64,000 nucleotides of DNA, taken from Microbacterium sp. C5A9 (GTDB lineage Bacteria; Actinomycetota; Actinomycetes; Actinomycetales; Microbacteriaceae). The translations under genes and the position numbers were made by a program. Location of the stretch: contig NZ_JABXGD010000007.1 in the NCBI RefSeq assembly GCF_022627955.1, positions 236,068 to 300,067 on the forward strand, in the 5' to 3' direction. Below the pieces are notes generated by a model. That model worked only from the letters and a program-made list of their open reading frames with translations. It made no database searches and was not told the origin of the DNA. Positions within the stretch are counted from its first letter, which is position 1, and every line of letters starts with the position of its first letter. Of this stretch, positions 57,901-64,000 are shown one piece after another.

Positions 57901-58340
57901 CGACGGCTGAGGCATCCGCATCCGCGGACGCCGGCGCCGACCCGGGGCAGCAGCTCGGCATCCGCGTCCTGGTCCCCGTGCTCGAGCGCGGCGAGAAGCA
58001 GACCGCGATCGGCACCGGCTTCCGGCCGGGCGAGGTGGTCACCGGTGTGATGACCTCCGACCCGCTCGCGCTCGGCACCCAGGTGGCGAACGCGCAGGGC
58101 ACGGTCACCTTCACCTGGACGATCCCGGCCGACTACGACCTCGGAACGCACACCGTGACGCTCACCGGACCGACGTCCGGCAGCATCGCCACGACGTTCA
58201 AGGTCGTCGCGACCGGCCTCGCCACCACCGGTGGAGAGGTGCAGGGCGGATGGATCGCACTGGCGGCGCTGCTGCTGATGTTCGGTCTGGGTGCGATGCG
58301 GGTCGCGCGCACTCGACGTCCGCTCGTCGACACGGAGTGA
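51954..58340 (+). CDS. Giant LAxTG-anchored surface protein with Ig-like and Ala/Ser repeats
   Basis: A 2128-residue cell-wall protein. A signal peptide (about 1-40) precedes a choice-of-anchor G-like head (about 45-550, many GLDV, LNLSLL and VDLETG strands). Residues 555-1462 hold ten Ig-like repeats of about 90 residues. About 1467-1998 is low-complexity Ala/Ser/Asp/Thr sequence with no Pro or aromatic runs. A last beta domain (from about 2000) is followed by the sortase signal LATTG (2089-2093), a membrane helix and a basic tail. LAxTG is the class E sortase signal of Actinobacteria. The role is probably adhesion or surface coat. GGGAGAGG precedes ATG 51954; a terminator follows. Confidence 0.9.
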   Translation: MGNMEGKTLRTRRAIGGGIAGVTAAAVVLTSALIPSAANALDAANPNDPSVAQGQIIQLPAPLLGGIDVASLGHTLTSNPAAAGPELGGLDVAVLETLGIQVGAVNLPLLTDGTTPGLLQLGDLGATQSYSSSPTQTQSIASSGTITSGGAIDAGAIDGSSNPGSLELTGLLSQLGLTGVTDGIIDEASVSIGALASRAESTEDVVSSEYRVADLGVDLHSQLLDELADTLDTTVQGALTPVSDLVGPGGALSTLTNSISSTLNGINAIVAQVRSTGVTSTIVGLDTVGQTVANEVLNEPVQNTTGSVLVDLETGTISANLAQILVETGQGADLNNLPANTPVLSAATIAAIQQGVTSALTGTHPDSLNGKLSSILTTTINALQVQLRVNIQLYTPAIPPLTPEISLATGDITVAGSLAQFAGIGAQPTVTPNITLAGLNLSLLTAPVVALLTSTLATVTAPLVTTALNSVVPGLQTTLAGITGPLLAGLDPVLQGVLSGVATITINQQDEPGDIAGDSFTVRALGINLLPAVGGGVELDLGSSTVKSAAAAVAAVDAADTVPAGTSLPVTGSGWPAETDVSIAVTAPGGAPVNDPVVVTTDVNGAFTTDFFIPAVTTPGAGYTVTATAGAITATDTTEVTAAATIDAAPAVQQGTDLAVTGANWPANTSVSVQLTAPGGAAIGGPETATTDEFGVFTLAYPVPAGTPAAEGYLVTATAGAQTAADETEVTAAPVPVVDAAATVQAGTDLAISGNTWPADTDITLQLTAPGTGEDVGGPITVTTDGAGAFTTDYPVPASAVPGAGYVVTATAGAQSAIDTTEVTPAVAVDAADTAQAGTDLPITGANWPANTEITVQLTAPGGGAVGGPETVTTDGSGGFTLNYPVPADAEPGTGYTVTATAGTQTATDTTEITAAATIDAAPAVQAGTDLAVTGSNWPANTVVTVQLTAPGGGAIGGPETATTDGTGVFTLDYPVPAGTPAATGYTVTANVGPQTATDTTEVTAAPVPVVDAADSAQAGTDLAISGNTWPANTEITLQLTAPGTGENVGGPETVTTDAAGAFTFDYPVPASAVAGTGYVVTATAGAQSAIDTTEITAAATVDAADTAQAGTPLPITGANWPANTEITVQLTAPGGGAVGGPETVTTDGSGGFTLNYPVPADAEPGTGYTVTATAGAQSAIDTTEITAAATVDAADTAQAGTPLPITGANWPANTEITVQLTAPGGGAVGGPETVTTDGSGGFTLNYPVPADAEPGTGYTVTATAGTQTATDTTEITAAATVDAADTVEAGTDLTVTGAGWPANTLITVQLTAPGGGANIGGPETVTTGALGAFTLDYPVPAGTPAGTGYTVTASAGAQTATDTTEVTAAAVVVDAADSVPAGTNLSVTGSGWPINTTVTLQLTAPGGGADVGGPVDVTTDGFGAFATVYAVPADATPATGYTITATAGAITATDTTEVTAGDPGDVNTNAAASASASADATADGDPSAQAAAEAAALADATSSASAAATADATAAAEAAATPDASSAVSADATTDVNASAAVAAQAAAQADASDDANASASTAADANSAASSQSAATSDSSTDASSEASSSTNAAASASASADATADGDPSAQAAAEAAAFADATSTASAAADASAESAAEAAAEAAASSDASTTSTSDANAQAAAAAQAAAQADASDDTNASASAVADANSSTAAQAAAVANASDDASADASTNANAAASASASANADATTAAVAEASAQAAAFADATSEGSAAADPSAEAAAQSAATATSSAAATADATSAANANAAVAAQAAAQADASDDTAAQASAVANANASSAADAAAIANSSTDASSEAAATAQANTNASASAAASAQADDDSNASAQAAAESAALADATSSASAAADVTANAAAQAAATDDASTDASSTATSEANASAAAAAAAQAAAQNDATSTSAADSSASADADPNASAAAAANASASATASATAAADASAEAAAEASSSATAEASASADAGADPGQQLGIRVLVPVLERGEKQTAIGTGFRPGEVVTGVMTSDPLALGTQVANAQGTVTFTWTIPADYDLGTHTVTLTGPTSGSIATTFKVVATGLATTGGEVQGGWIALAALLLMFGLGAMRVARTRRPLVDTE
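53617..56338 (+). repeat. Ten tandem Ig-like domain repeats, about 270 bp each
   Basis: Each unit runs from VDAADT-like to DTTEVTA-like, with conserved GTDLPITGANWPANTEI, QLTAPGGG, TTDGSGGFTLNYPVPA and GYTVTATAG. Units 7 and 8 (55244-55513 and 55514-55783) are nearly identical at DNA level with an exact 270-bp period, and unit 4 is close to both. This implies recent duplication or gene conversion and likely length variation between strains. Confidence 0.9.
56353..57945 (+). repeat. Low-complexity Ala/Ser/Asp coding tract
   Basis: About 530 codons, almost only Ala, Ser, Asp, Thr, Asn, Glu, Gln and Val. Recurring phrases include NAAASASASADATADGDPSA (twice) and AQAAAQADASDD (several times). 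It follows the Ig-like repeats and precedes the wall anchor, so it is probably a long flexible or helical stalk across the wall. Confidence 0.88.
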
Positions 58341-58360
58341 GCACCGAGTAGGAAACGCTG

Positions 58361-58396
58361 AGAGGTCGGGGCCGTCAATGCGGCGGTCCCGACCTT
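58361..58396 (+). terminator. Hairpin after the surface protein gene
   Basis: AGGTCGGG (58363-58370) pairs with CCCGACCT (58388-58395), followed by T. It separates the surface protein from the DUF5819 gene by only a short distance, so partial read-through is possible. Confidence 0.6.
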
Positions 58397-58417
58397 CAGT
58401 GATGAGAAGGTATGGGA

Positions 58418-59236
58418 ATGAGCACGATGACCGAGGCGTCACCGGACGCACAGGACGAGAATCCCCCCGCGGCAGCGGCCCCGCGGCCCCACCCCACGTG
58501 GTGGGTCAAGCTCATCGCCTTCGCGGCCTGCCTGCTGACCCTGTGGCACATCGGCGCGTCCTTCCTGTGGATCGCACCGTACTCCGCGCTGCGTGAGATC
58601 CCCACGCAGGAGACGCTGGCCGGGTACATGCTGCCGATGTTCGGTCAGTCCTGGAGCGTGTTCGCTCCCGAGCCGATCAACGGCGACTACCACTTCAACG
58701 TCCGTGCGGTGATCGAGAAGGACGGCGAGGAGGTCGAGACCGGGTGGGTCAGCGCGACCGACGTCGAGCTCTCGATGATCCGCTACAACCTCTTCCCGCC
58801 CCGCGCCGGCATCCAGTCGAGCGAGGTCGCCAGCGGGCAGATGGGCGCCTTCAACAAGCTGAACGACCAGCAGCAGGCCGTCGTCGCGCTCGACTTCGCG
58901 GATGACGGGTGGGAGGACTGGATGGTCCGCTCGTTCGACGAGCTCGAGGGCGACAACCCGTCGACCGAGGCGTACATGGCCGAGGAGCACCTCTCCACGG
59001 CGTACGCCACGCAGGTCGCGTACGCGATCTGGGGTGCGGATGCCGTCATCAAGGTGCAGTACCGGGTGAGCCGACAGAACGTGGTGCCCTACGCGGAGCG
59101 GAACGACCCGGGAGCACAGCGTCCTGATCCGACGTTCTCGACCACGGGATGGCGTTCCCCTATAGAAGAGGAAGGGCAGAGTCGCGAGAACTTCGCGAAC
59201 ACCTTCCGCAGCCAGTTCGAGAGGACGCAGCCGTGA
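58418..59236 (+). CDS. DUF5819 family membrane protein
   Basis: A 272-residue protein with a Pro/Ala-rich cytoplasmic start, one transmembrane helix (about 31-52, VKLIAFAACLLTLWHIGASF) and a large outer domain containing MLPMFGQSWSVFAPEP and IYNLFPPRAG-like sequence. This is the DUF5819 pattern as I know it; function unknown. The domain is regularly encoded with an HTTM protein, as here, so the two probably act as one membrane complex. ATG 58418 has GAGAAGG at 7 nt; ATG 58412 is too close to it. The stop overlaps the HTTM gene start by four bases. Confidence 0.82.
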   Translation: MSTMTEASPDAQDENPPAAAAPRPHPTWWVKLIAFAACLLTLWHIGASFLWIAPYSALREIPTQETLAGYMLPMFGQSWSVFAPEPINGDYHFNVRAVIEKDGEEVETGWVSATDVELSMIRYNLFPPRAGIQSSEVASGQMGAFNKLNDQQQAVVALDFADDGWEDWMVRSFDELEGDNPSTEAYMAEEHLSTAYATQVAYAIWGADAVIKVQYRVSRQNVVPYAERNDPGAQRPDPTFSTTGWRSPIEEEGQSRENFANTFRSQFERTQP

Positions 59237-60435
59237 GCGCTCCGACGAAGACCGCAGCCTCGCGCGCGGGCGACACCGAATCGAAGAACGCCGCGAAGAA
59301 CGCCGGCGCGGTCGCCGCTCCTGCGGAGCCGACCGCCCCGACGTCGCCGACCGCACCCTCCGCGACGCCGGTGTCTCTCCCCGCCCGTCTGCTCACCTTC
59401 GTGTCGTCGATGATCGGCGGGCTGTGGGCGATGGTCGTCTCCGCGATCGACCGGATCTCTGCGTTCGTCGGCGACTGGCTCTTCCACGGCAAGAAGGCGC
59501 TGTACGGCCTGGCGGTCACCCGCATCCTCTTCGGGGTCACCGCGATCGGGCTGCTGGCGTCGAACTTCGCCACGCGTCTCTACACGTTCGGCTCGGGGTC
59601 CGCCTGGAACGGCGAGCTCGCCGAACCGGTCAGCGACTTTCCCACGATCTGGATTTTCAGCGCCTTCCACGCGGCGATGGGCAACGACGTCCTCTATACG
59701 GCGCTGTATCTGCTGCTGGGTGTGCTCGCGGTGCTGTTCGTGCTGGGCTGGCGCTTCCGGATCGTCCTCCCGATCTTCTTCTGTCTGTGGGTCGGCTTCA
59801 TCGAGGCGAACGACATGGTCGGCGACCAGGGCGACAACATGTTCCGCATCGCACTGCTGCTGCTCTTCTTCGCAGACCCCGCTGCCCGGTGGTCGCTCGA
59901 CGCGAAGCGACGGGCCAAGAGCGGCGACTGGTTCGCGCCGACCAGCCAGCCCGCGCTGCTGGGCACCATGTTCCACAACCTGGCTCTCGTCTCGCTCACC
60001 GCGCAGGTGTGCTTCGTGTACGCCTCGGGGGCGCTGTACAAGGCCGGCGGCGAGCCCTGGAAAGAGGGGTACGCGGTCTACAACCCGCTGCAGACGGCGC
60101 GCTTCGGCACCTGGCCGGTGCTCAGCGACCTGGTGACGGCGTGGGGGCCGATGGTGGTCGTGGCGAGCTGGGGGTCGATCATCCTCCAGGTGGCGTTCCC
60201 GCTCATGCTCCTGACGCGTCCCACCCGACTGCTCGGTCTGCTGGGCATCCTGTCGTTCCACATCGGCATCGCCGTGCTGATGGGCCTGCCGTGGTTCTCG
60301 CTCACCATGATCGCGATCGACTCGATCTTCATCCGCGATCGCACCTGGTCGCGGCTCAGCGCGGGCACGGTGCGACGCTGGAACGCCGCCAAGACCTCGG
60401 CGAAAAGCGAGGCGCCACCGGGGACTGTGGCCTGA
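59233..60435 (+). CDS. HTTM domain membrane protein (vitamin K carboxylase-like fold)
   Basis: A 400-residue protein with a disordered Ala/Pro/Thr N-terminus (about 1-55) and about eight helices of the HTTM domain. Marks are LYGLAVTRILFGVTAIG, GSGSAWNGELAEP and FPTIWIFSAFHA in the first part, then GDQGDNMFRIALLLLFFADP and SYVYASGALYK-like sequence. The fold is related to gamma-glutamyl carboxylase, but enzyme activity in bacterial members is mostly untested. The GTG overlaps the DUF5819 stop, so they are coupled. The pair directly follows the giant surface protein. Confidence 0.85.
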   Translation: MSAPTKTAASRAGDTESKNAAKNAGAVAAPAEPTAPTSPTAPSATPVSLPARLLTFVSSMIGGLWAMVVSAIDRISAFVGDWLFHGKKALYGLAVTRILFGVTAIGLLASNFATRLYTFGSGSAWNGELAEPVSDFPTIWIFSAFHAAMGNDVLYTALYLLLGVLAVLFVLGWRFRIVLPIFFCLWVGFIEANDMVGDQGDNMFRIALLLLFFADPAARWSLDAKRRAKSGDWFAPTSQPALLGTMFHNLALVSLTAQVCFVYASGALYKAGGEPWKEGYAVYNPLQTARFGTWPVLSDLVTAWGPMVVVASWGSIILQVAFPLMLLTRPTRLLGLLGILSFHIGIAVLMGLPWFSLTMIAIDSIFIRDRTWSRLSAGTVRRWNAAKTSAKSEAPPGTVA

Positions 60436-60555
60436 CGACAATCGGGCTCCGCGACGCGGGCGGATACAGTTGGAGGATGCCCACAGGCGAGTTCCGTCCT
60501 GGTTGTGGCAGACCTACCATGAGGTCATCCCTACTTCTCTGTGAGAGGAATGCAC

Positions 60556-62628
60556 ATGGTCGACGCCGCTGTCCGTCCGAAGACGAGTCCCGCTCACGGC
60601 TCTCCCCATGCTCCCGATGCTGCACTGCAGATCGACGTCGAGCGGATCACCGATCTGCTGCTGGGCACCTGGGCCGACACGCGTCGTGAAGCGCGCGAGC
60701 TCATCAAGGACTCGGCGTTCTGGCGAGACGACTCGCTGGGCAAGGACGAGCATCGCGAGCGCGTGCTGAGCCAGCTGCACCTTCTCGTCGACAACAAGGC
60801 CGTGCACCGCGCGTTCCCGAAGTCGCTCGGCGGCGAGGAGAACAACGGTGCGAACATCGCCGGCTTCGAGGAGCTGGTGGTCGCGGACCCGAGCCTGCAG
60901 ATCAAGTCGGGCGTGCAGTGGGGGCTCTTCGGTTCCGCGATCCTGCAGCTGGGCACGGCCGAGCACCACGAGAAGTGGCTGCCGGGCGTCATGGACCTCT
61001 CGATCCCGGGCGCGTTCGCGATGACCGAGATCGGGCACGGCTCCGACGTCGCCGCGGTGGGGACCACGGCGACCTACGACCCCGAGACCGAGGAGTTCGT
61101 GATCCACACGCCGTTCCGCGGCGCGACGAAGGAGTACCTCGGCAACGCGGCGCTGCACGGCGTCGCGGCGACCGTGTTCGCCCAGCTGATCACGAACGGC
61201 GTCAATCACGGTGTGCACTGCTTCTATGTGCCGCTGCGCGGAGAGGACGGCGTCGACCTTCCCGGGATCGGTCGTGAGGACGACGGCCTCAAGGGCGGCC
61301 TCAACGGCATCGACAACGGTCGGCTGTCGTTCGACCACGTGCGCATCCCGCGCACCAACCTGCTGAACCGCTACGGCGACGTCGCCGCCGACGGCTCGTA
61401 CTCGAGCGCGATCGACAGCCCCGGACGTCGTTTCTTCACGATGCTCGGCACCCTGGTGCAGGGACGCGTCTCGCTCGACGGCGCCGCCTCGTGGGCATCC
61501 GCCCTCGGTCTCAAGATCGCGATCACCTACGCGACCCAGCGTCGCCAGTTCGACGGGGCCGACGGGCAGGAGGTGGTGCTGCTCGACTACGGCAAGCACC
61601 AGCGCCGACTGTTCCCGCGTCTCGCCACGACCTACGCGCAGATCTTCGCGCACGACGAGTTCCTGCAGAAGTTCGACGGCGTGTTCTCCGGTCGCATCGA
61701 TACGCCCGCCGATCGCGAAGACCTCGAGACCCTGGCGGCGGCGCTCAAGCCGCTGTCGACCTGGCACGCGCTCGACACGCTGCAGGAGGCGCGCGAGGCC
61801 TGCGGCGGGGCCGGCTTCATGTTCGAGAACCGCCTCGTCGGGCTCCGTGCCGACCTCGACATCTACGTGACGTTCGAGGGCGACAACAATGTGCTGCTGC
61901 AGCTCGTGGGCAAGCGACTGCTCACCGACTACGCCAAGCAGTTCACCGGCAAGGATGCTGCGGCGCTGGCGAAGTTCGCGGTCGGGATGACCGCGGGCAA
62001 GGTGTTCCACGGCGCGGGACTGCGTCAGTTCGGCCAGTCGGTCGTCGACCTCGGGCAGGTCTCGCGCTCGGTCGAGAACGGACTCCGTGAGGAGCAGCAG
62101 CATCAGCTGCTGGCCGAACGCGTGCAGCAGATGGTGGCCGATGTCGCCGGTCGTCTCCGGCCCGCAGGCAAGGACAAGGTGCTCGGCGCGCGGCTCTTCA
62201 ACGAGAACCAGGCCGAGCTGATCGAGGCGGCGCGGGCCCACGGCGAGCTGCTGCAGTGGGAGGCGTTCACCGACGCCGTGCGTCGCGTCGACGACCCCGA
62301 CACCAAGAAGGTGCTCACCTGGCTGCGTGATCTTTTCGGTCTGCAGCTGATCGAGAAGCACCTGGCGTGGCACCTCATCAACGGACGCCTGTCCACGCAG
62401 CGGGCGGCCGCCGTCTCGAGCTACATCGACCGTCTGTGCGCGCGTCTGCGCCCCTACGTCCTCGATCTCGTCGACGCGTTCGGGTACGAGCCCGAGCACG
62501 TGCGTGCGCCGATCGCCTCGGGCGCGGAGAAGCAGCGTCAGGATGAGGCTCGCGCGTACTACGCCGACCTCGCGGCATCCGGAGAGGCGCCGGTGCAGGA
62601 GAAGGCGCTGAAGAAGTCGAAGCGCTGA
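60556..62628 (+). CDS. Acyl-CoA oxidase/dehydrogenase-like flavoprotein
   Basis: A 690-residue protein with the long acyl-CoA oxidase architecture: N-terminal helical domain, FAD-binding strand domain with AMTEIGHGSDVAAVGT (155-170), and two C-terminal helical domains. Glu441 in VTFEGDNNVLLQ matches the oxidase catalytic base. The length is twice that of a normal dehydrogenase and similar to peroxisomal oxidases. It probably starts beta-oxidation, passing electrons to oxygen or an unknown acceptor. GAGAGGA is 6 nt before ATG 60556. Ends with a strong terminator. Confidence 0.9.
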   Translation: MVDAAVRPKTSPAHGSPHAPDAALQIDVERITDLLLGTWADTRREARELIKDSAFWRDDSLGKDEHRERVLSQLHLLVDNKAVHRAFPKSLGGEENNGANIAGFEELVVADPSLQIKSGVQWGLFGSAILQLGTAEHHEKWLPGVMDLSIPGAFAMTEIGHGSDVAAVGTTATYDPETEEFVIHTPFRGATKEYLGNAALHGVAATVFAQLITNGVNHGVHCFYVPLRGEDGVDLPGIGREDDGLKGGLNGIDNGRLSFDHVRIPRTNLLNRYGDVAADGSYSSAIDSPGRRFFTMLGTLVQGRVSLDGAASWASALGLKIAITYATQRRQFDGADGQEVVLLDYGKHQRRLFPRLATTYAQIFAHDEFLQKFDGVFSGRIDTPADREDLETLAAALKPLSTWHALDTLQEAREACGGAGFMFENRLVGLRADLDIYVTFEGDNNVLLQLVGKRLLTDYAKQFTGKDAAALAKFAVGMTAGKVFHGAGLRQFGQSVVDLGQVSRSVENGLREEQQHQLLAERVQQMVADVAGRLRPAGKDKVLGARLFNENQAELIEAARAHGELLQWEAFTDAVRRVDDPDTKKVLTWLRDLFGLQLIEKHLAWHLINGRLSTQRAAAVSSYIDRLCARLRPYVLDLVDAFGYEPEHVRAPIASGAEKQRQDEARAYYADLAASGEAPVQEKALKKSKR

Positions 62629-62650
62629 CGCCGCTTTCGCCTCTTCTCCA

Positions 62651-62684
62651 ACTCGGGCCGGGATCGCGTGATCCCGGCCCGAGT
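62651..62684 (+). terminator. 15-bp perfect hairpin after the oxidase-like gene
   Basis: ACTCGGGCCGGGATC (62651-62665) pairs exactly with GATCCCGGCCCGAGT (62670-62684) across four bases. Confidence 0.85.
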
Positions 62685-62760
62685 CGTGCGGTCAGGTGGC
62701 ACTGAGGGACGCGCGAGTAGTGTCGAGCTGGCCCACCCGAACCGACCCGAGGAGTCCGCG

Positions 62761-63807
62761 ATGACCCGTGTTCACGCCTATGCCGCACCCAGCGAAGCCG
62801 CACCGCTCGAGAAGACCGTCATCGAGCGTCGGGAGCTCGGTCCGCACGACATCCTGATCGACATCGCGTTCGCCGGCATCTGCCACTCCGACATCCACAC
62901 CGTGCGCGGCGAGTGGGGCCCGCAGCAGTACCCGCTGGCACCGGGGCACGAGATCGCCGGAACCGTCGCTGCCGTCGGGGACGACGTCACGAAGCACTCC
63001 GTCGGAGACCGCGTCGGCGTCGGATGCCTGGTCAACTCGTGCGGCGAGTGCCGCAGCTGCCTGCAGGGCGACGAGCAGTTCTGCGCCAACGGGGCGATCT
63101 TCACGTACGGCAGCATCGACCGCGACGGCAGCGTCACGCAGGGCGGCTACTCGGAGCAGGTCGTCGTGACCGAGTCGTTCGTCGTGCGCATCCCCGACGC
63201 ACTCGCACTCGATGTGGCTGCGCCGCTGCTGTGCGCCGGCATCACCACGTACTCGCCGCTTCGGCACTGGAACGTCGGCCCGGGCTCGCGAGTGGCCGTC
63301 GTCGGGCTCGGCGGACTCGGACACATGGGAGTGCAGATCGCGCACGCGCTCGGCGCCGAGGTGACGGTGCTGTCGCAGACGCTGAACAAGAAGGACGACG
63401 GGCTGCGGCTCGGCGCCGACCACTACTTCGCGACCGGCGATGCCGGAACCTTCGACGCGCTGCAGAACTCCTTCGACGTCATCCTGAACACGGTCAGCGC
63501 TCCCGTGGACCTGCGCGCGTACCTCGGGATGCTCGATGTGGGCGGATCGATGGTGTGCGTCGGCGCTCCGGCCGAGCCTCTGGCCGTCAACGTCTCGTCG
63601 CTCATCGGCGGCCGGCGATCGCTCGCCGGTTCGAACATCGGCGGCATCGCCGAGACGCAGGAGATGCTCGACTTCTGCGCCGAGAAGGGCATCGCCGCGG
63701 AGATCGAGGTCATCTCGGCCGCGCAGATCAACGAGGCATATGAGCGTGTGCTCGCGTCTGACGTGCGCTACCGCTTCGTGATCGACGGCTCGACCTTCGC
63801 GGACTGA
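62761..63807 (+). CDS. Zinc-dependent alcohol dehydrogenase (cinnamyl/YahK-like)
   Basis: A 348-residue medium-chain dehydrogenase that interconverts alcohols and aldehydes with NADP(H) or NAD(H). The catalytic zinc site is Cys41 in GICHSDIH with His63-Glu64 in GHEIAG. The structural zinc has Cys94, 97, 100 and 108 ([15 protein letters not shown]). The nucleotide-binding loop is [13 protein letters not shown]. The CHSDIH and overall length place it in the cinnamyl/YahK group, usually NADP-dependent. GAGGAG precedes ATG 62761 at 6 nt. It is monocistronic. Confidence 0.93.
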   Translation: MTRVHAYAAPSEAAPLEKTVIERRELGPHDILIDIAFAGICHSDIHTVRGEWGPQQYPLAPGHEIAGTVAAVGDDVTKHSVGDRVGVGCLVNSCGECRSCLQGDEQFCANGAIFTYGSIDRDGSVTQGGYSEQVVVTESFVVRIPDALALDVAAPLLCAGITTYSPLRHWNVGPGSRVAVVGLGGLGHMGVQIAHALGAEVTVLSQTLNKKDDGLRLGADHYFATGDAGTFDALQNSFDVILNTVSAPVDLRAYLGMLDVGGSMVCVGAPAEPLAVNVSSLIGGRRSLAGSNIGGIAETQEMLDFCAEKGIAAEIEVISAAQINEAYERVLASDVRYRFVIDGSTFAD

Positions 63808-64000
63808 GAGCGGGTCGGACGCGAGCGCTCCCGGTGAGGGGCACGCTTCTTCGGGGGAGCGCGTGCGGGGGCCGCTGAGGGTGTCGGTGAGCTGACTCCG
63901 TCGGGACGGCCTACGGGGTGTTTTTCGGGATGCTGGGACAGTGGTCTGGTGTTCCGGAATATGCTTCTGATCTGGTCGAATAGTGGCGGGTTTCGGGGTG
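63808..64000. other. Window end, no gene recognised
   Basis: 193 nt after the alcohol dehydrogenase. No hairpin, promoter or open frame stands out. From about 63910 the GC content drops and T-rich runs appear (GTGTTTTTCGGG), which could be the control region of a gene beyond the window. Confidence 0.4.

Noticed and set aside
52101..58451. A 2116-residue open frame on the minus strand opposite the surface protein
   Set aside because: It mirrors the repeat gene, is Arg-rich and without domains, has no start signals, and arises from GC-rich codon use on the opposite strand.

Overview
The window is a 64 kb stretch of a high-GC actinobacterial chromosome, most likely a Microbacterium or close relative in the family Microbacteriaceae. 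The basis is the codon use (almost all third positions G or C), the purD / Nudix / SCP-like / purM / purF / DUF3073 neighbourhood, the choice-of-anchor and LAxTG surface protein, and many transcripts that look leaderless (a TANNNT -10 hexamer 6-8 nt before the start codon). No rRNA, tRNA, transposase, phage gene or CRISPR array is visible. Genes are dense on both strands and nearly all belong to recognisable families.

Layout. 1-4.6 kb: a DHA2 drug exporter, a GNAT acetyltransferase, and a polar amino-acid ABC importer whose binding protein and permease are fused. 4.7-14 kb: purine synthesis (purD, purM, purF) interleaved with a Nudix CoA pyrophosphatase, an SCP-like protein, small unknown proteins, a CynX-type MFS transporter, a MOSC protein, DUF3073 and a universal stress protein. 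14-19.2 kb: a PadR/DUF4097 pair with a symmetric operator, glycogen phosphorylase, and a divergent TipA-like MerR regulator with a very strong internal ribosome binding site. 19.4-27 kb: a nitroreductase, a Rieske-tailed FAD oxidoreductase, a crcB pair for fluoride export, and a TetR plus RND efflux pump. 27-35.4 kb: aldose 1-epimerase, a DEAD-box helicase with a structured leader and a long disordered N-terminus, a YaeQ-like protein, a radical SAM protein interrupted by a mini-intein, a VanY-type carboxypeptidase and an acyl-CoA dehydrogenase.

35.6-40.4 kb is an ECF-type transporter locus: two paralogous S components, a fused double ATPase, a T component and a siderophore-interacting reductase. 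A DtxR/IdeR-like iron box lies in front of the ATPase gene, so I infer iron-regulated uptake of an iron chelate or haem-like ligand. 40.5-51.6 kb: a secreted subtilase, a pirin/GNAT pair, RecQ, and a carbohydrate module made of a GPH sugar transporter, a GH3 glycosidase and a divergent regulator with two TetR repressors in one chain, facing two operator copies 22 bp apart. 52-60.4 kb: a 2128-residue cell-wall protein (choice-of-anchor G-like head, ten Ig-like repeats, about 530 residues of Ala/Ser/Asp low complexity, LATTG anchor), followed by a translationally coupled DUF5819/HTTM membrane pair. 60.5-63.8 kb: an acyl-CoA oxidase-like protein and a zinc alcohol dehydrogenase.

Points most worth following up are the iron-boxed ECF/SIP locus, the intein at the third Fe-S cysteine of the radical SAM protein, the internal TipAS start, the tandem TetR with matching tandem operators, the repetitive surface protein, the helicase leader, and a family of long palindromes placed between convergent genes. 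All assignments come from reading the sequence; no database search was run.
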